Assembly: GCA_963576475.1 (NCBI GenBank)
Contig: OY754981.1
Location: 1,574,221-1,638,220 of the forward strand
Source of the DNA: Molanna angustata
Taxonomy: Eukaryota > Arthropoda > Insecta > Trichoptera > Molannidae
Direction: 5' to 3'
DNA: 64,000 bases
The notes under the pieces are model-generated. The model had not been told where the DNA came from, made no database searches, and saw only the letters and a program-made list of their open reading frames with translations. Made by a program: the position numbers and the translations under genes. Below, one piece after another: positions 21,480 to 32,205 of the stretch; the stretch's first letter is position 1; every line of letters begins with the position of its first letter.

Positions 21480-22396
21480 TGTCTCACGCCTTCTGAAAAA
21501 CCAAGAGCATCTAAAAATCTAATTTATGTGCGAACATGTACCAGTATACCTGATGCAGTGTCACGCTAAAAATAATGCGATAAAAATGCTGCATTTTAAA
21601 AATATTTCAATAATTATTTTTTTCATACAAAATTTTCCAAACCATATCTGTCAAAAAAGTGTACTTTTTACACGCAAATATCTGTTAATTTAAAAGTTAG
21701 AAGTACGTATTTACATGAATAAAATATATTTTCAAGTATAACTTACATAGCTTTTAAGTGAAAAACATGTTGAATATTTTGTCTAATTATAATGTTTAAC
21801 TTATTTTTAACGTAAGCGTTTTGTACAAATGTACATATAACCCCGCCATTTTAATATCTTTTCATACGATATTTAATTTTCCTACCGAATGAATATGTTC
21901 TTTAAAATAATATACCTTTGAAATAAATGTGATTATGAAATAATAAAATGAAACACAAGACTTTATAGCTAGTTTTAAGACATATATTGTAAAAGTCTGT
22001 TAATTATTAGTAAAGATATAGGCATAATAAAATTGCATAATTTGTATATAATATTTGATATTTTGGACAATTGTTGATTTTCGTTTTTGTGGCTTCGAAC
22101 AAACCAATGTAGGTACCTACCTACATATTCAAAAAACGTATCCGAACCATTTGATATTTCTTACGTGTTCGAATTGGTTACTATGGTTACAGAAAGAATG
22201 TGATATTCAAATAATTTTTTTTATGAATCGAATTTATTTAGAAGACTGTTGTAGGTAGGTACCTACCTAATACTATTTACATACTAATCAACAATATACT
22301 GATTTCCTATAGGAAAATTATTTTATTTATTTATTAATAAACCGTTTGTCCGATTACAATGAAACTTTGGTGAATTGTCGAGCGTATGCCCGGGAT
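21480..22396. other. Mostly unassigned, one Helitron-like edge
   Basis: AT-rich DNA with two GTAGGTACCTACCTAC palindromic tracts (near 22110 and 22250). Near 22337 the phrase CGTTTGTCCGATTACAATG resembles the conserved block of insect Helitron-like elements, but too little remains to delimit one. Confidence 0.35.
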
Positions 22397-23135
22397 GGTT
22401 TCTGGATTTAAACTTTTTTCTTATTCTTCTTCTTCTTCGTGTATTTGATCATTTTACCTATGAAGGGGGAGTATCCTGGGAAAAGAAGGTCCGACTGTCC
22501 CTCCATCTCTTCGCAGGTCTTCCAGGACGGGTTCTGCATATAAACTTTTTTCTTCATTTTCTTCAACGTGTATTTGGTCATCTTACCAATGAAGATGAAC
22601 TATCCTGGGAGATGATGGTCCAATTTTCCTTGCATCTCTTCGCAGGTTTCTGGATTAAAACTTTCTTCTTCTTCTTCTTCGTCGTGTATTTGGTCATTTT
22701 ACCTATGAAGGTGGACTAACCTGGGAGAAGAAGGTCCAATTTTCCTTCCATCTCTTCGCAGGTTTCTGGATTTAAACTTATTTCTTCATCGTGTATTTTT
22801 GGTCATTTTGCCTATGAAGTTGGAATATCCTGGGAGAAGAAGGTCCAACTGTCCTTCCATCTCTTCGCAGGTCTTCCAAGACGGTTTCTGGATATAAACT
22901 TTTTTCTTCTTCTTCTTCATCGTGCATTTGGTCATTTTACCTATGAAGGTGGAATATCCTGGGAGAAGAAGGTCCAATTTTCCTTCTATATCTTCGCAGG
23001 TATCTGGATTTAAACTTTTTTCTTCTTCTTCTTCGTGTATTTAGTCATTTTACCTATGAAGGTGGAGCATCCTGGGAAAAGAAGGTCCTTTCATCTCTTC
23101 GCGGTTCTTCCAGGATGGTTTCTGGATTTACAGTT
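22397..23135. repeat. Tandem repeat, six units of 105-129 bp
   Basis: Each unit contains TTTCTGGATTTAAAC, a CTTCTTCTTC run, TATTTGGTCATTTTACC, TATGAAGGTGGA, ATCCTGGGAGAAGAAGGTCC and CATCTCTTCGCAGG. The CTTCGCAGG landmark falls at about 22510, 22640, 22755, 22865, 22994 and 23099. On the minus strand the unit reads GYSTFIGKMTK in several units, so it may derive from a short coding fragment of a retroelement, but no continuous frame remains. Confidence 0.85.
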
Positions 23136-23146
23136 TTCTTAACCGA

Positions 23147-23293
23147 CTGAAGGGACGGGATGTAATGAAGGGAAGAGAGGCACTAAAGGACCTGAAGGGA
23201 CGGGAGGTATAAAACAGCCTGAAGGGACGAGAGGTACTGAAGGGCTTGAAGGGACGGGAGGTACTGAAGGGTCTGAAGCGACGGGTCCTGAAG
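23147..23293. repeat. 27-bp tandem repeat
   Basis: Units CTGAAGGGACGGGAGGTACT plus 7 bp follow each other exactly every 27 bp at 23192, 23219, 23246 and 23273, after an expanded first unit of 45 bp. It follows directly on the larger tandem array and is purine-rich, unlike that array. Confidence 0.85.
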
Positions 23294-23830
23294 TCTAATT
23301 CTTTTTCTTCTTAATTTTATGTAGACCTTTAGGACAGTTTTCATACAAACTATTTCCTATAGTCTAATTCATCTTCTTTTATGTATACATTTGGGTCATT
23401 TTTTTATAAAAATTATTTCCTTTAGTCTAATTATTCTTCTTCTTCATTTACGTAGACTTTTGGGAGAGTTTTAATACAAACTATTTCCATTAGTCTTATT
23501 CATTTTCTTCTTCTTTTTTGTAGACCAAGGGTGAGTTTTTATACAAAATTTTCCTATAGTTTAATTATTATTCTTTAATATAGACCTTTGAATTAGTTTT
23601 TATACTAACTATTTTATACTAACATCTTCTTTTATGTAGACCTTTTGGTCAGTTTTTATACAATCTATTTCCAATAGTCTAATTCTTCTATTATAGTTAT
23701 GTATTGTTACTTATTTTATGTAAACCATTGGGATAGATTTTTATATAAACTATTTCTTATAGTCTTATACTTATTCTGCTCTTTTTTATTTAGACTTTTG
23801 GATTAGTTTTAAGTCTAATAGTCTATTGTG
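23294..23830. repeat. About 66-bp tandem repeat, 8-9 units
   Basis: Each unit has AGTCTAATTC, CTTCTTCTTTTATGTAGAC, CTTTTGGGTCAGTTTTTAT and ACAAACTATTTCC. Starts fall near 23290, 23361, 23424, 23492, 23558, 23630, 23676, 23760 and 23820. The array is pyrimidine-rich and has no frame. Confidence 0.8.
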
Positions 23831-24600
23831 CAGAAATATTATTAACGATATGCACACTTGATGAAAATACATATGTAAAAATGAATGGGATGTGGGATGT
23901 GACGATGTAACCTGCACTAGAATATTTTCAATACTTTTGTTTAATAAAATTTAAACCATTTATATAATCCTATTTGTAATAATATTCAACACCTACATAT
24001 TTGATTTAGTTGACAATATTTAAAGAATGGTGGTTGTGGCCATTACTGAACTCTTCACAACGTTTATATTCAAATTAAAAACTATTTACCATAGTTTAAG
24101 TCTTCTTCTTCTTCGTTAATGTAGACTTTTGTGTCAATTTTAAGTCTATTAGTCTAATTGTGCAAAAATATAATGCACCCTTGATGAAAAAATATAAAAA
24201 CGAATGGGATGTGACCAACGCTAGATCTTTTCGGTACATGATTTAATCAAATTTTAAACACATTGCAACATTACTAAATTTTCAATAGGTACATATTACA
24301 ATTTGTTTTCGATGATAATATTTAAAAATGGGGGTTGTGGCCAAACCAATCTCTTTACAACGTTGATAAACAGTCATATATTTAAAACCATTTCGCATAG
24401 TCCATGCGTGCAGAAATTGTATATTATACTTCATTCACACTTTATAGCAATATATAAAAAAGAATGGGTTGTGGCCATCACTTGAACATTTTACAATGCT
24501 TAAACTCAATCAAATTTCAAACCACTTTTCATAGTCCGATATTGAAAAATAATTGGGTGACAATATTATAAAAAACGATTGCTTATTTCTTCACAATTTT
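23831..24600. repeat. Longer-period repeat (roughly 200-300 bp) carrying family M tail motif
   Basis: Three to four diverged units each contain AGTCTAATTGTGCAGAAATA, CACCCTTGATGAAAA, a GAATGGGTTGTGGCCA-like motif and a TTTACAACGTTTA-like motif. The GGTTGTGGCCAACGCT phrase is the tail of repeat family M, here multiplied in tandem. One 66-bp unit is embedded at about 24085-24160. Confidence 0.65.
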
Positions 24601-25085
24601 ACATTCTTGGCCAACGGCGGGACATAAAAGCTAGTGTATATAATATAATGATATAATATCTTAAGATATTATAGAACTCCATAAGATAATTGTATCCATG
24701 ATATGGGTAAATATGGATGGTTTTGATTCCGCTGGCTCTTTTGATATTGTCGGCACTTCGTTTTGTATCCGTCTTAATCTGTAAAAATCGTTTTCAGGTG
24801 CAACCATAATGTTAGTACACTTGGTGGCTTTTTGTCTAACCCTATCAGATTTGCCCAAACTAATTATTAAGTGGTAATTTCAAAGTATTTACAATTAATA
24901 CAACTATAAAAAAAAATCATAAATAAAATAAAATCTATACTTTAAACTGCCTCTCACATTTCCTCTTCTCCCTTACTATTTTACTACGTAATTCTTTTCT
25001 GTGAATTTATTTCATATAGTATAATGTTTTCTACAGCTGTTCGCAGAATCATACAATTCCTCAAAAGACTTAGTAGAGCAATGCG

Positions 25086-25205
25086 TAAATTTTAAACTTC
25101 TTCTTCTGCAATGGCTCTACGGCCCTTATAGAGCCTTGATCTCCATGAGTTTTCGCCTCCAACCTCTCCTGAGTCTCCCGCCTCGGCCTTCCAATCTGTT
25201 GCCTG
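25086..25205 (-). pseudogene. LINE C-terminal tip with GAA tail
   Basis: The minus strand reads NRLEGRGGRLRRGWRRKLME, then AGAGCCATTGCAGAAGAAG, resembling the Gly/Arg-rich C-terminal end of several LINE families here. About 40 codons. Confidence 0.55.
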
Positions 25206-25329
25206 GAGCATTTCGGCAATTCGGCAGCATCCCTCCTAAAAAAACTACAAACTGCATATTAAAAATATCAAATAATGCACAAGAGTAAAAATGAAACAAA
25301 AATTGCACTGATGTCATCGGTCAGTTCAT

Positions 25330-25760
25330 TTTTGTTTTGACGTCGTAACAATTGACATTTTTGGTCGCATTTCATGGTCACCGCACGCGGTTGTTCGAGC
25401 GGAATCCGCTATTTTACTGCGGCTTGTTGTCTTTTTCGGGTGACCCCCCTTTCCGGCGGGCGCGGGGTGGTTTGCGGACATTAAAACAATGCTATGAAAT
25501 TTAACATCAAGACTTGACGAAAATTACACGGGAGCGTAATTGAACCCCTCTCTGAATGGCGTCGGTTCCTTTATATCGTCCTTCATGTTGGTACAAACGC
25601 CAGCCAGTTTTATCGGCTATTCATTCATATAAATAAAATATTTTATTGTTGCGAAGATTGTGAACGAGGAGCGGCCATTTGACACGCTCCGTCTGACCCG
25701 AGCCTCGATCTATTTCCGGTGACTGATTCGCAGCAACCGAGTACTTCCGGGACCAAGGGT
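25330..25760. other. GC-rich island, no frame, possible regulatory or exon sequence
   Basis: Unlike the AT-rich surroundings, this block is visibly GC-rich, with GGTCACCGCACGCGG, CCCCCCTTTCCGGCGGGCGC and GACCCGAGCCTCGATC. It contains many CpGs, no long frame, no tRNA boxes, and no other copy in the window. It could be a promoter, non-coding exon or conserved element, or the remains of an unrecognised transposon. No function can be assigned. Confidence 0.35.
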
Positions 25761-25932
25761 TTGTCTTAGTTTTGATGCTTTTGATGATATTTCATTGCCG
25801 TGTATACAAATGTGAGGCTTTAAAGACCAAAAGTAACTGCGACACTCTTGGAATCGTCTTACTGATATTTTGCATCGGAAATAATTTACCGATAATTATT
25901 TATAGATTTGTATATACTCAAGGTTTTTTTTT

Positions 25933-26790
25933 CTCCTCACTACCCCAAAGAGATATAGTTGGGATTTATGAATTCAATTAAATAATTAACAAATTAAATA
26001 ATTCACAAACCCTGGACATTTTTCATGATAACTTTGGTAAATTTAGGTGCCGGGTGGGGCCGTTGTTGGTGTGATCTATTGGGGCGAAATTGAAAATCAT
26101 CGAGTTTATTCCTATCCCTCTATTCTCTCTCCCATCCTGTTCTATAGAGGTTTGTACGTCAAATTCTTAATGAATAAGTATTTTTTTTTATTGTTTATAT
26201 TTTGTATTGTAAAGATCACTCGTATTATCTAGCCATTATTTTGATTGTATAAAAGCATTAGGGAACTTAACTGGTTTTGTATATGTATTGTTTTTTGTTT
26301 CCCACTCATGTATTGTTTTTTTTGTTCTCAGAATTAAATTAAATAAAAATAAATAAATAAATTCGCAATATTTAATGTTATTTTTATCATGCTGAGATTG
26401 TATTCTGAAAGTTTCATCACAATGTATCTGTGTGCTGTATAGGTACTATGTGCTATGGTACTATGTACGACTATTTTATTCTACTTAATAATTCGATTCT
26501 TTTCAAATTTGTATATCTAAAACTCGCTTAGACGACATTAGATTTTTAAGGATATCTGATCAGTGCAACTCATTTTTAACTGTCATATATTTCAAAGTGA
26601 CCCCAAGCTCATGGATCTTAAAATTTGTTTCAAATTGCTTAAAAGGCACACCGCTTTTATAAAATGGCATTTAATAATTATCAAGTATTCATAATATAAC
26701 ATTGAAATCAAAAATTATTTAACAAACTCATTTCATGAAAATGACTTGGTAGTGAATAGTATAGCATTGGACACAATCCACGTTTTTTAT
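25933..26790 (+). repeat. Family M copy split by a retroposon
   Basis: Left part 25933-25975 starts CTCCTCACTACCCC; right part 26360-26790 resumes ATTCGCAAT and runs through ATCATGCTGAGATTG to the CACAATCCACG tail. Joined, the parts match 757-1293. AATTC occurs at both sides of the insert (25971-25975 and 26360-26364), a possible short TSD. Confidence 0.8.
25976..26359 (+). mobile_element. LINE 3' end (non-coding) inserted in family M
   Basis: 384-bp insert ending AAATAAAAATAAATAAATAA, the form of a LINE tail. It contains GCCGGGTGGGGCCGTTG and a T-rich 3' UTR. No coding motif seen; the small frame 26047-26232 is not supported. Confidence 0.6.
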
Positions 26791-27699
26791 GAAGGCCCTA
26801 ACAAGGTGAAACTGTCGTCTCAATATAAGGAATAAAATAATAGAACTTTTCATTCTGTTTTTTTTTTATCTTTTATAAGTATGGAGTTCTACAACATAAA
26901 CTAAAATTTATTAATGTAAATGTGTAACATGTTATTGCAAAATATTGCAAAAGCAGATTATTTTAAACTAATTACCGATTTACATTATTAATATTGCAAT
27001 TGATCATTTCAACACAAGGAAGAAAGTAGACAGTAATAAAATTCGATATTTAATTTTGTTTTAAGAATTAATGTAAAAATAACAGGCATTTAGACCACAT
27101 TGTTTTTACACGAGCGTACAATTCTATATAATAAAAATCAGTCAATATTGAGCTATTGAAAGAAGAAGAAGTAGGTACCTACCTATGAAAAATAAAACCT
27201 CTGTGCACTCTCCTTAAAGATGTCCTTACCTATTGTACAAAGAGTTGAATAGACTGTAATAAAAATGAAATGCTTAATAAAAGACGCCACAGTGGACATG
27301 AGATAAATTATAAAAACTACCCCTTAACAGATACCCACACAATAACAAGAAATGTATATAGGGTGCTTTTCATAATTTAAGACTTTGGTCAAATAGTTTT
27401 CTCAGCGTAAATTCTTACGTTGTTACAAAAATATTTGCAAGCAAACAGGGCTTCGTCGAATTACATATAATAAAAACATAGAAATTTATCTGAATTGAAC
27501 ATTTTCGTCGATAGGTTTCCTTGGAATAGATGGCTAATCTGCTCATTAACCCATATTTCTCAGATATAGGTAATAACAATATGGTAATCATTTTGAAAGA
27601 AAAAAAATGGACCAAGAATATACGTACATAATATTATGATACCTACGAAATCTTTGTATATTTTTGTGGATTTTATCGATACATATTTTTAATTTATTT
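26791..27699. other. No recognisable feature
   Basis: AT-rich DNA with one GAAGAAGAAGTAGGTACC tract near 27163. No gene or repeat identity. Confidence 0.45.
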
Positions 27700-29400
27700 T
27701 ACTTCATAATCGTTCATTCTTTCAATATGTCCAAACCATCTCAAGACATTCACTTACATTTTACATATAATCTTTTTCTTTATCTTGCATTCTCTCCTTA
27801 TGTCCTCATTTTTTATTCTATCATATATCGTTCTATTATATTATACTCTTCTTAGTGATCTCATTTCTACAGCATTTATTCTACTTTCATGTGTCTTTTG
27901 CCAGGTCCATGTTTCACTAGCATACATCAAAGTAGGCACCACAATTGTATTCCAACTGTCGATTTGTTCAGGAGAACTTTGTTCTCTTAACATATCGACA
28001 ATGTATCAAGCCAGAATATGCGAGAATTGTATGGAGAGGTCTACTTTTTTCACGGCTTTTCCAACTTTGAAGTCAAAAAACACCAACTTAGAGGCTTCGC
28101 AGCATATATGTTCCATACACGGATTTACTCAGAATTCGGAGTAGAACATTTCGTGTGTCTGTGTGTGTGTGTGTCTGTGTGTGTGTCTGTGTGTGTGTGT
28201 GTCTGTGTGTCTGTGTGTGTGTCTGTGTGTCCGTCCCCCCCTTATAACTTTTGATCCGCTCAATTTACAGAGCCTAAAATTTCAGAATATATAAACAGTT
28301 ACAGGCCTACAAAACTTTTATACTCGGAATTTTGAATTTTTGTTTCAGTCAGGGGTTATCAACTTTTGAATTTTTATTTTATTTTTCCATATATCTCAGA
28401 AACCATAAACGCTAGAACGCTGAAAATTGGTACAAACATAGACAAATACAAAATCTCAAATGAGTTTTTTCAAAAAAATTCCAGGGTTTCTCAAACATTT
28501 TTTATTAAGAAAAATATTTTTTTTATGATAAATTTATGAGTTTAACTGCCTATATTTCCAAAACTTTTACAATTATCAAAAAAAGCCGAAACACCCCAAC
28601 TAGATAATTTAATTTTCTATAAAAAATATTAACATTGTTGTAGAAGATCTCAATTTTTTTTTAACAATTTTTTTAAAAATTGAATTTAGTGACGACATCG
28701 CTTCATACATTTTGTATGGCAGTCGCCTATACACAATATGTAAGAAGACTTAATAGTTTGATACTTCATCTCCAAACATACATACATACCATCATGCTAT
28801 TTGCATATTCTGGGTAGGAAAAAAGGAACTTCCTCCAAACTATCCTATCTTGACATACATACCTACATAATATATGTTGTATAGAAAACAAAATATCTGA
28901 AAATATTCAATAATTTTTATTTATGGGTTTATAGTTTGGTACATATTCTTCAACTATACATACTATCGCTATCGACAGTTGGATCTCATGTGTTACATGC
29001 AACTAGTGTTACTGTAATTTTGGCTTCCTTTGAGATGCTTGGATCGGACATTACTGGTCTGAGTGCTCCGATTATTCTATTACCTGCCATAACTCTTCTT
29101 TCAATATCTTAATCAGGTCTTCCATTCCGTTCAAACATACTCCCTAAATATAAATATTCCTCAACTTGTTCTAGCCATTCGTTCTCTACTTTTATCATAC
29201 ATGCAGTTATACTTTCAGTTTTTACATTGTTCAGTTTTGAACGATGAACGACTGACCAAAATAATATACATGGGTGCAAGAGATGGAGTGAATAGCAGAG
29301 GTCGCCCCAGAAAGGGATGGCATGACCATGTGAATAATATTTTGAAAGAAGGAAACACAAAAAGGCGTGATGATATGTATGTATGTATGTACTTCATAAT
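27700..29400. mobile_element. Twin-primed (5'-inverted) LINE with 11-bp TSD, carrying a nested element
   Basis: TACTTCATAAT occurs at 27700-27710 and 29390-29400. Between the repeats, 29224-27711 is the upstream part of an RMNEERLTKKIY-family LINE on the minus strand (NEWLEQVEEYLYLGSMFERN, MAGNRIIGALRPVM, ... WFGHIERMND). The segment 29225-29389 is the downstream part on the plus strand (NDERLTKIIY, GRPRKGWHDHVNNILKEG, then (ATGT)n). The two parts meet at the same protein position and share AACGAT. This is the classic product of twin priming during LINE integration. The inverted part is interrupted at 27952-29006 by a Helentron-like element. Confidence 0.88.
27952..29006 (+). mobile_element. 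Helentron-like non-autonomous element (HINE type), copy 1
   Basis: Starts CCAACTGTCGAT and ends CTAG; flanked by T on both sides. The inverted ATCGACAGTTGG lies about 25 bp before the 3' end, followed by a CATGT-GTT-ACATG hairpin 7 bp from the end. The 5' 44 bp after CCAAC fold into a hairpin (TGTCGAT ... GAGAAC-TTT-GTTCTC ... ATCGACA). Inside is a GTGTGTCTGTGT microsatellite ending in a C run. Subterminal inverted repeats, internal microsatellite, CTAG end and T^T insertion fit Helentron-associated elements. No RepHel protein is encoded. Plus-strand frames through the GT run are not genes. Confidence 0.8.
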
Positions 29401-29909
29401 GTGTAAACCTCACAAAGCAACGTGAGGCCAAAAGTAGTGCAGTAGTGATAGCAACAAAGAAAGAAGGGAGATAGAAGTTGTGGGATGAGAGAGAGAGGAT
29501 GTCGAAGGAGTGTCAATTAAGAGTTATGAGACAGGTATAACGACTTTAGTCTTTTTAAAAAGTTGAATCTATTGAGACGTCGTATATCATCACTAAAGGA
29601 ATCCAATAGTCTTGCTGATTGTACACCAAAAGAGGAAATGACTAATTAAGCAGAATGGGAATAGTGTGTTGTATGATCAGCAGATTGAAGAGGCAGACTT
29701 TGATAATGACATGTATAACGTACAATAATCAAAAGATTTAGTTGTTAAATGGCCAAAAAGTGGAATTTAGCAAATACTTATGTCGAAACTAAAGTATTGA
29801 CACATGAAATTGAAGATAATATGATGAAATTACCTAAATTAGTAAGATATCTCACTCCTGAGCAAAGGTCACGTTTGCGATTCCCGAAAATAAATGAGGT
29901 TATTTTTTA
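29401..29909. other. Unassigned, with a weak repeat
   Basis: Near 29640 a 45-bp phrase (GAATGGGAATAGTGTG, ATGATCAGCAGATTGAAG) resembles 62675-62720, so a weak dispersed repeat is present. Otherwise no identity. Confidence 0.35.
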
Positions 29910-29985
29910 ATTGTTTTCAGTCTGGATTTGTGAGATGATAAAAATCCCAAATCTCCAGAATGTCGCAAATTGTTACAGGGTGCCA
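29910..29985 (+). repeat. tRNA-derived SINE family T, body fragment
   Basis: TTAATTGTTTTCAGTCTGG, TGTGAGATGATAAAAAT and TCTCCAGAATGTCGCAA match the body of the copy at 49725. The tRNA-like head is missing. Confidence 0.75.
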
Positions 29986-30739
29986 TTTTCAAAAGGAAGT
30001 CGAAAATCAATATGGTATAGGTTCGAGAAATGAATCCAGGTTCTGCAAAACAAAATATCACTGTTGAAATTTAATAATATTTTTAGCTAAAACGTATTAT
30101 GATCTATAAAACCATGTTATGTGAAATCATTTCAATGTTTGTATAAACAGGAAACTTTACTGAATGGTAAATATGTAAGTATTATGTTCTCTTGTTATAC
30201 TCATATTAAAAGTCATAGTTCAATAAAAGATTTGCCCTTTGTTTATGCTAATGGAATCATAATAATGCTACATCACACATTCATTACTCGAATCCGATGT
30301 AATATTTAATATCTTACGAATCTTATTAAGGATGAATTGTATCTGATTTAGGATGGATTGTATCAACATTGATTAAATGTATGGTATGGATGAATTGTAT
30401 AAAAATATTGATGAATTTTAATATATTATATTAAATAAGAATAATTGTATCGAATTCGAATTACTTTTTTCTACTTGTTGAATCATTCCATTCACTAAGA
30501 TTGTTGACGTCACCAAGATGTGGCTGTAGTTTTGAACGTTCTAACGGAACTAACGGAATAATGGTCAGGATACAATAGAGATTAACCAAGATAAAAAAAA
30601 ACGTTTATTTGTTTGTATGTTAATTAATTAACTTATGCATTTATAAACGGTTAAATTTGCTATGATGTTCTTTTGTCTTTATTATTTATCTTAGTATAAT
30701 GTATATTTTCTTTATTTTTTTCGCTTTCTCTCTCTTGTT

Positions 30740-30875
30740 GGTGTATATAATATACAATTTTGTCATACTTTGTAATCTGGTTGGTTGGAAGAAATTGCCT
30801 AATAACATTAAGCCCGCCAGTATGCATTATATTTTTTTACAATATGTACAAGAAGATAAATAAATAAATAAAATG
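30740..30875 (+). repeat. LINE 3' UTR with (AAAT)n tail (family U)
   Basis: Contains TCTGGTTGGTTGGAAGAAAT, TTAAGCCCGCCAGTATGC, TTTTACAATATGTACAAG and AAGATAAATAAATAAATAAA. The reverse form occurs at 37738-37860 and a fragment at 33838-33900. No coding part remains. Confidence 0.65.
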
Positions 30876-30906
30876 AACGGAAAATATGTAAAATCATTCA
30901 TTGATA

Positions 30907-30995
30907 GCATTACGGCATATCCCACCATGTGGGGTAACTAGCGACGGGTGTGCGGGTGCGCATTACCTTATGGCAGGAAGCATGACACAGCATGA
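30907..30995 (+). repeat. Repeat family R fragment
   Basis: GGCATATCCCACCATGTGG, GTAACTAGCGACGGGTGTGC and CATTACCTTATGGCAGGAAG match the family described at 261-325 in opposite orientation. Confidence 0.65.
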
Positions 30996-31035
30996 CACAA
31001 AATATTAATTAATTAATTTTATTATTTTTTTTACT

Positions 31036-31073
31036 TAGGTACCTACCTACTTATTAAGTAGGTAGGTAGGTAC
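31036..31073. repeat. TAGGTACCTAC hairpin tract
   Basis: TTAGGTACCTACCTACTTA is followed by TTAAGTAGGTAGGTAGGTAC, giving an inverted repeat with almost no spacer. The same 4-bp-phase motif occurs as shorter tracts near 13562, 22110, 22250, 27175 and 54755. Confidence 0.8.
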
Positions 31074-31459
31074 TCGAAATAGTCGAAATGAGAAAAAATA
31101 TAGTGAGACGTAAAAGGTATTTAATAAGCATGACCTCTTACCAAAACGAGATTCTGATAGAATTTTAATTTTATTTTTACAAAAATCTACATTTTATATC
31201 GTAATTTGATACGATAGTATTATTTTTGGTAGCTTTTTGTAACTCATTTTCATATTTAGGTAGGTATAATATTGTGAATTATGTTCCCACGTTAAAATTA
31301 AATGTCGCGACATTTGACATTATGGTCATAAAAATAAGATAACGAATGTCAAAACATCACCGGAAATATTCCCACCAAATTATTTATCAAAAAAAAAACA
31401 TTTATCGAAAAAATTTTACGCATTCATCGAGTAATTACAACTCGTAAAAACGATCAAAA

Positions 31460-31870
31460 TTAATATAAAAATATGTCGTATATCACGGTTGTAATAATTT
31501 TTCTTCGGCCTATTAAGATTTTACAAGTTTCAAAGTAACCAATAAAGGCGTACACAATAAAATGTTGAATAATAATCACAAAAAGAAAAAGATAAAAACA
31601 TTTGATGTTGTGGAATAAATCCCGGAAGGTTATTAATTTTTTGTATTCTGTAATAAAATAAAAAAAGTCACAGATTCCGAATATGGGGTCGTTATAGAAG
31701 TAGGTATCGTTATTGTTATAGCGCACATTAAAAATATTTTTGTGAAATAATACCAGGGGGACATAGCGTTGTAGGTTGACACTAAATTTTGTTAATCGAT
31801 TTGAAAAAAAAAACAAGATTTTGTCTCTCAATGGACTGACGATAGCCAATGAAAAATTATAACTAAACAA
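31460..31870 (-). CDS. Hypothetical 136-residue open frame, weak
   Basis: The longest minus-strand frame not explained by a repeat. It is dominated by Phe, Tyr, Ile, Asn and Lys, as expected from chance reading of AT-rich DNA. It contains no known motif, signal peptide pattern or splice-site context that I can recognise. A hydrophobic stretch rich in Leu/Phe/Val/Ile lies near residues 93-105. It may simply be a chance frame; listed because no repeat accounts for the interval. Confidence 0.12.
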   Translation of the reverse strand: MFSYNFSLAIVSPLRDKILFFFSNRLTKFSVNLQRYVPLVLFHKNIFNVRYNNNDTYFYNDPIFGICDFFYFITEYKKLITFRDLFHNIKCFYLFLFVIIIQHFIVYAFIGYFETCKILIGRRKIITTVIYDIFLY

Positions 31871-31916
31871 AATCTATGGACTGTGATCACATCATTGGTA
31901 GCTTATTTCCATGATT

Positions 31917-32025
31917 AACGGGTTTATGGCAGAGCGGTTAGCGCGCTGAGTTATTAATCCAGTGGTCACAGCGAGTTAGAATCCTGCCACGACAGATTTC
32001 GCTCACCTATACATGCTTTATTTGA
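31917..32025 (+). repeat. tRNA-Thr-like SINE, head fragment
   Basis: GGCAGAGCGGTTAGCGCGC, GAGTTATTAATCCAGTGG and ATCCTGCCACGACAGATTTC match the head at 43510-43595, with an inserted few bases before the B box. The SINE body is replaced by a LINE fragment from about 32030. Confidence 0.8.
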
Positions 32026-32029
32026 ACGG

Positions 32030-32205
32030 GGATGAAAGTGTGCCAAAGGCGATCCTTTACACTGTACACAAAGCCCCAAGGTAGACGAAGCGTTTGGAGG
32101 CTGTTGGTGTAAGGGACTGGAGGGGTGCATGCCAGTATAGAGGAAGATGGCGAGGAATGCTGGAGGAGTCCAAGGCTCGCAACGGGCTGTGGAGCCATTG
32201 ATAAT
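32030..32205 (+). pseudogene. LINE C-terminal tip (EEAKARNGLWSH type)
   Basis: Plus strand reads VGVRDWRGACQ, RGRWRGMLEESKARNGLWSH and TGA, then a GATAATGATGAGG tail. A related terminus (REKWRRILKEAKAHNGL) is on the minus strand at 52065-51982. About 55 codons remain. Confidence 0.7.

Noticed and set aside
22375..22977. Frames on both strands through the tandem array (114 and 63 codons)
   Set aside because: They follow the repeat period and are interrupted between units; no evidence for a repeat protein.
28018..28254. Plus-strand frames rich in Cys/Val/Ser (also 41931-42152 and 56680-57042)
   Set aside because: They are translations of the GTGTGTCTGTGT microsatellite and flanks of the Helentron-like element, not proteins.
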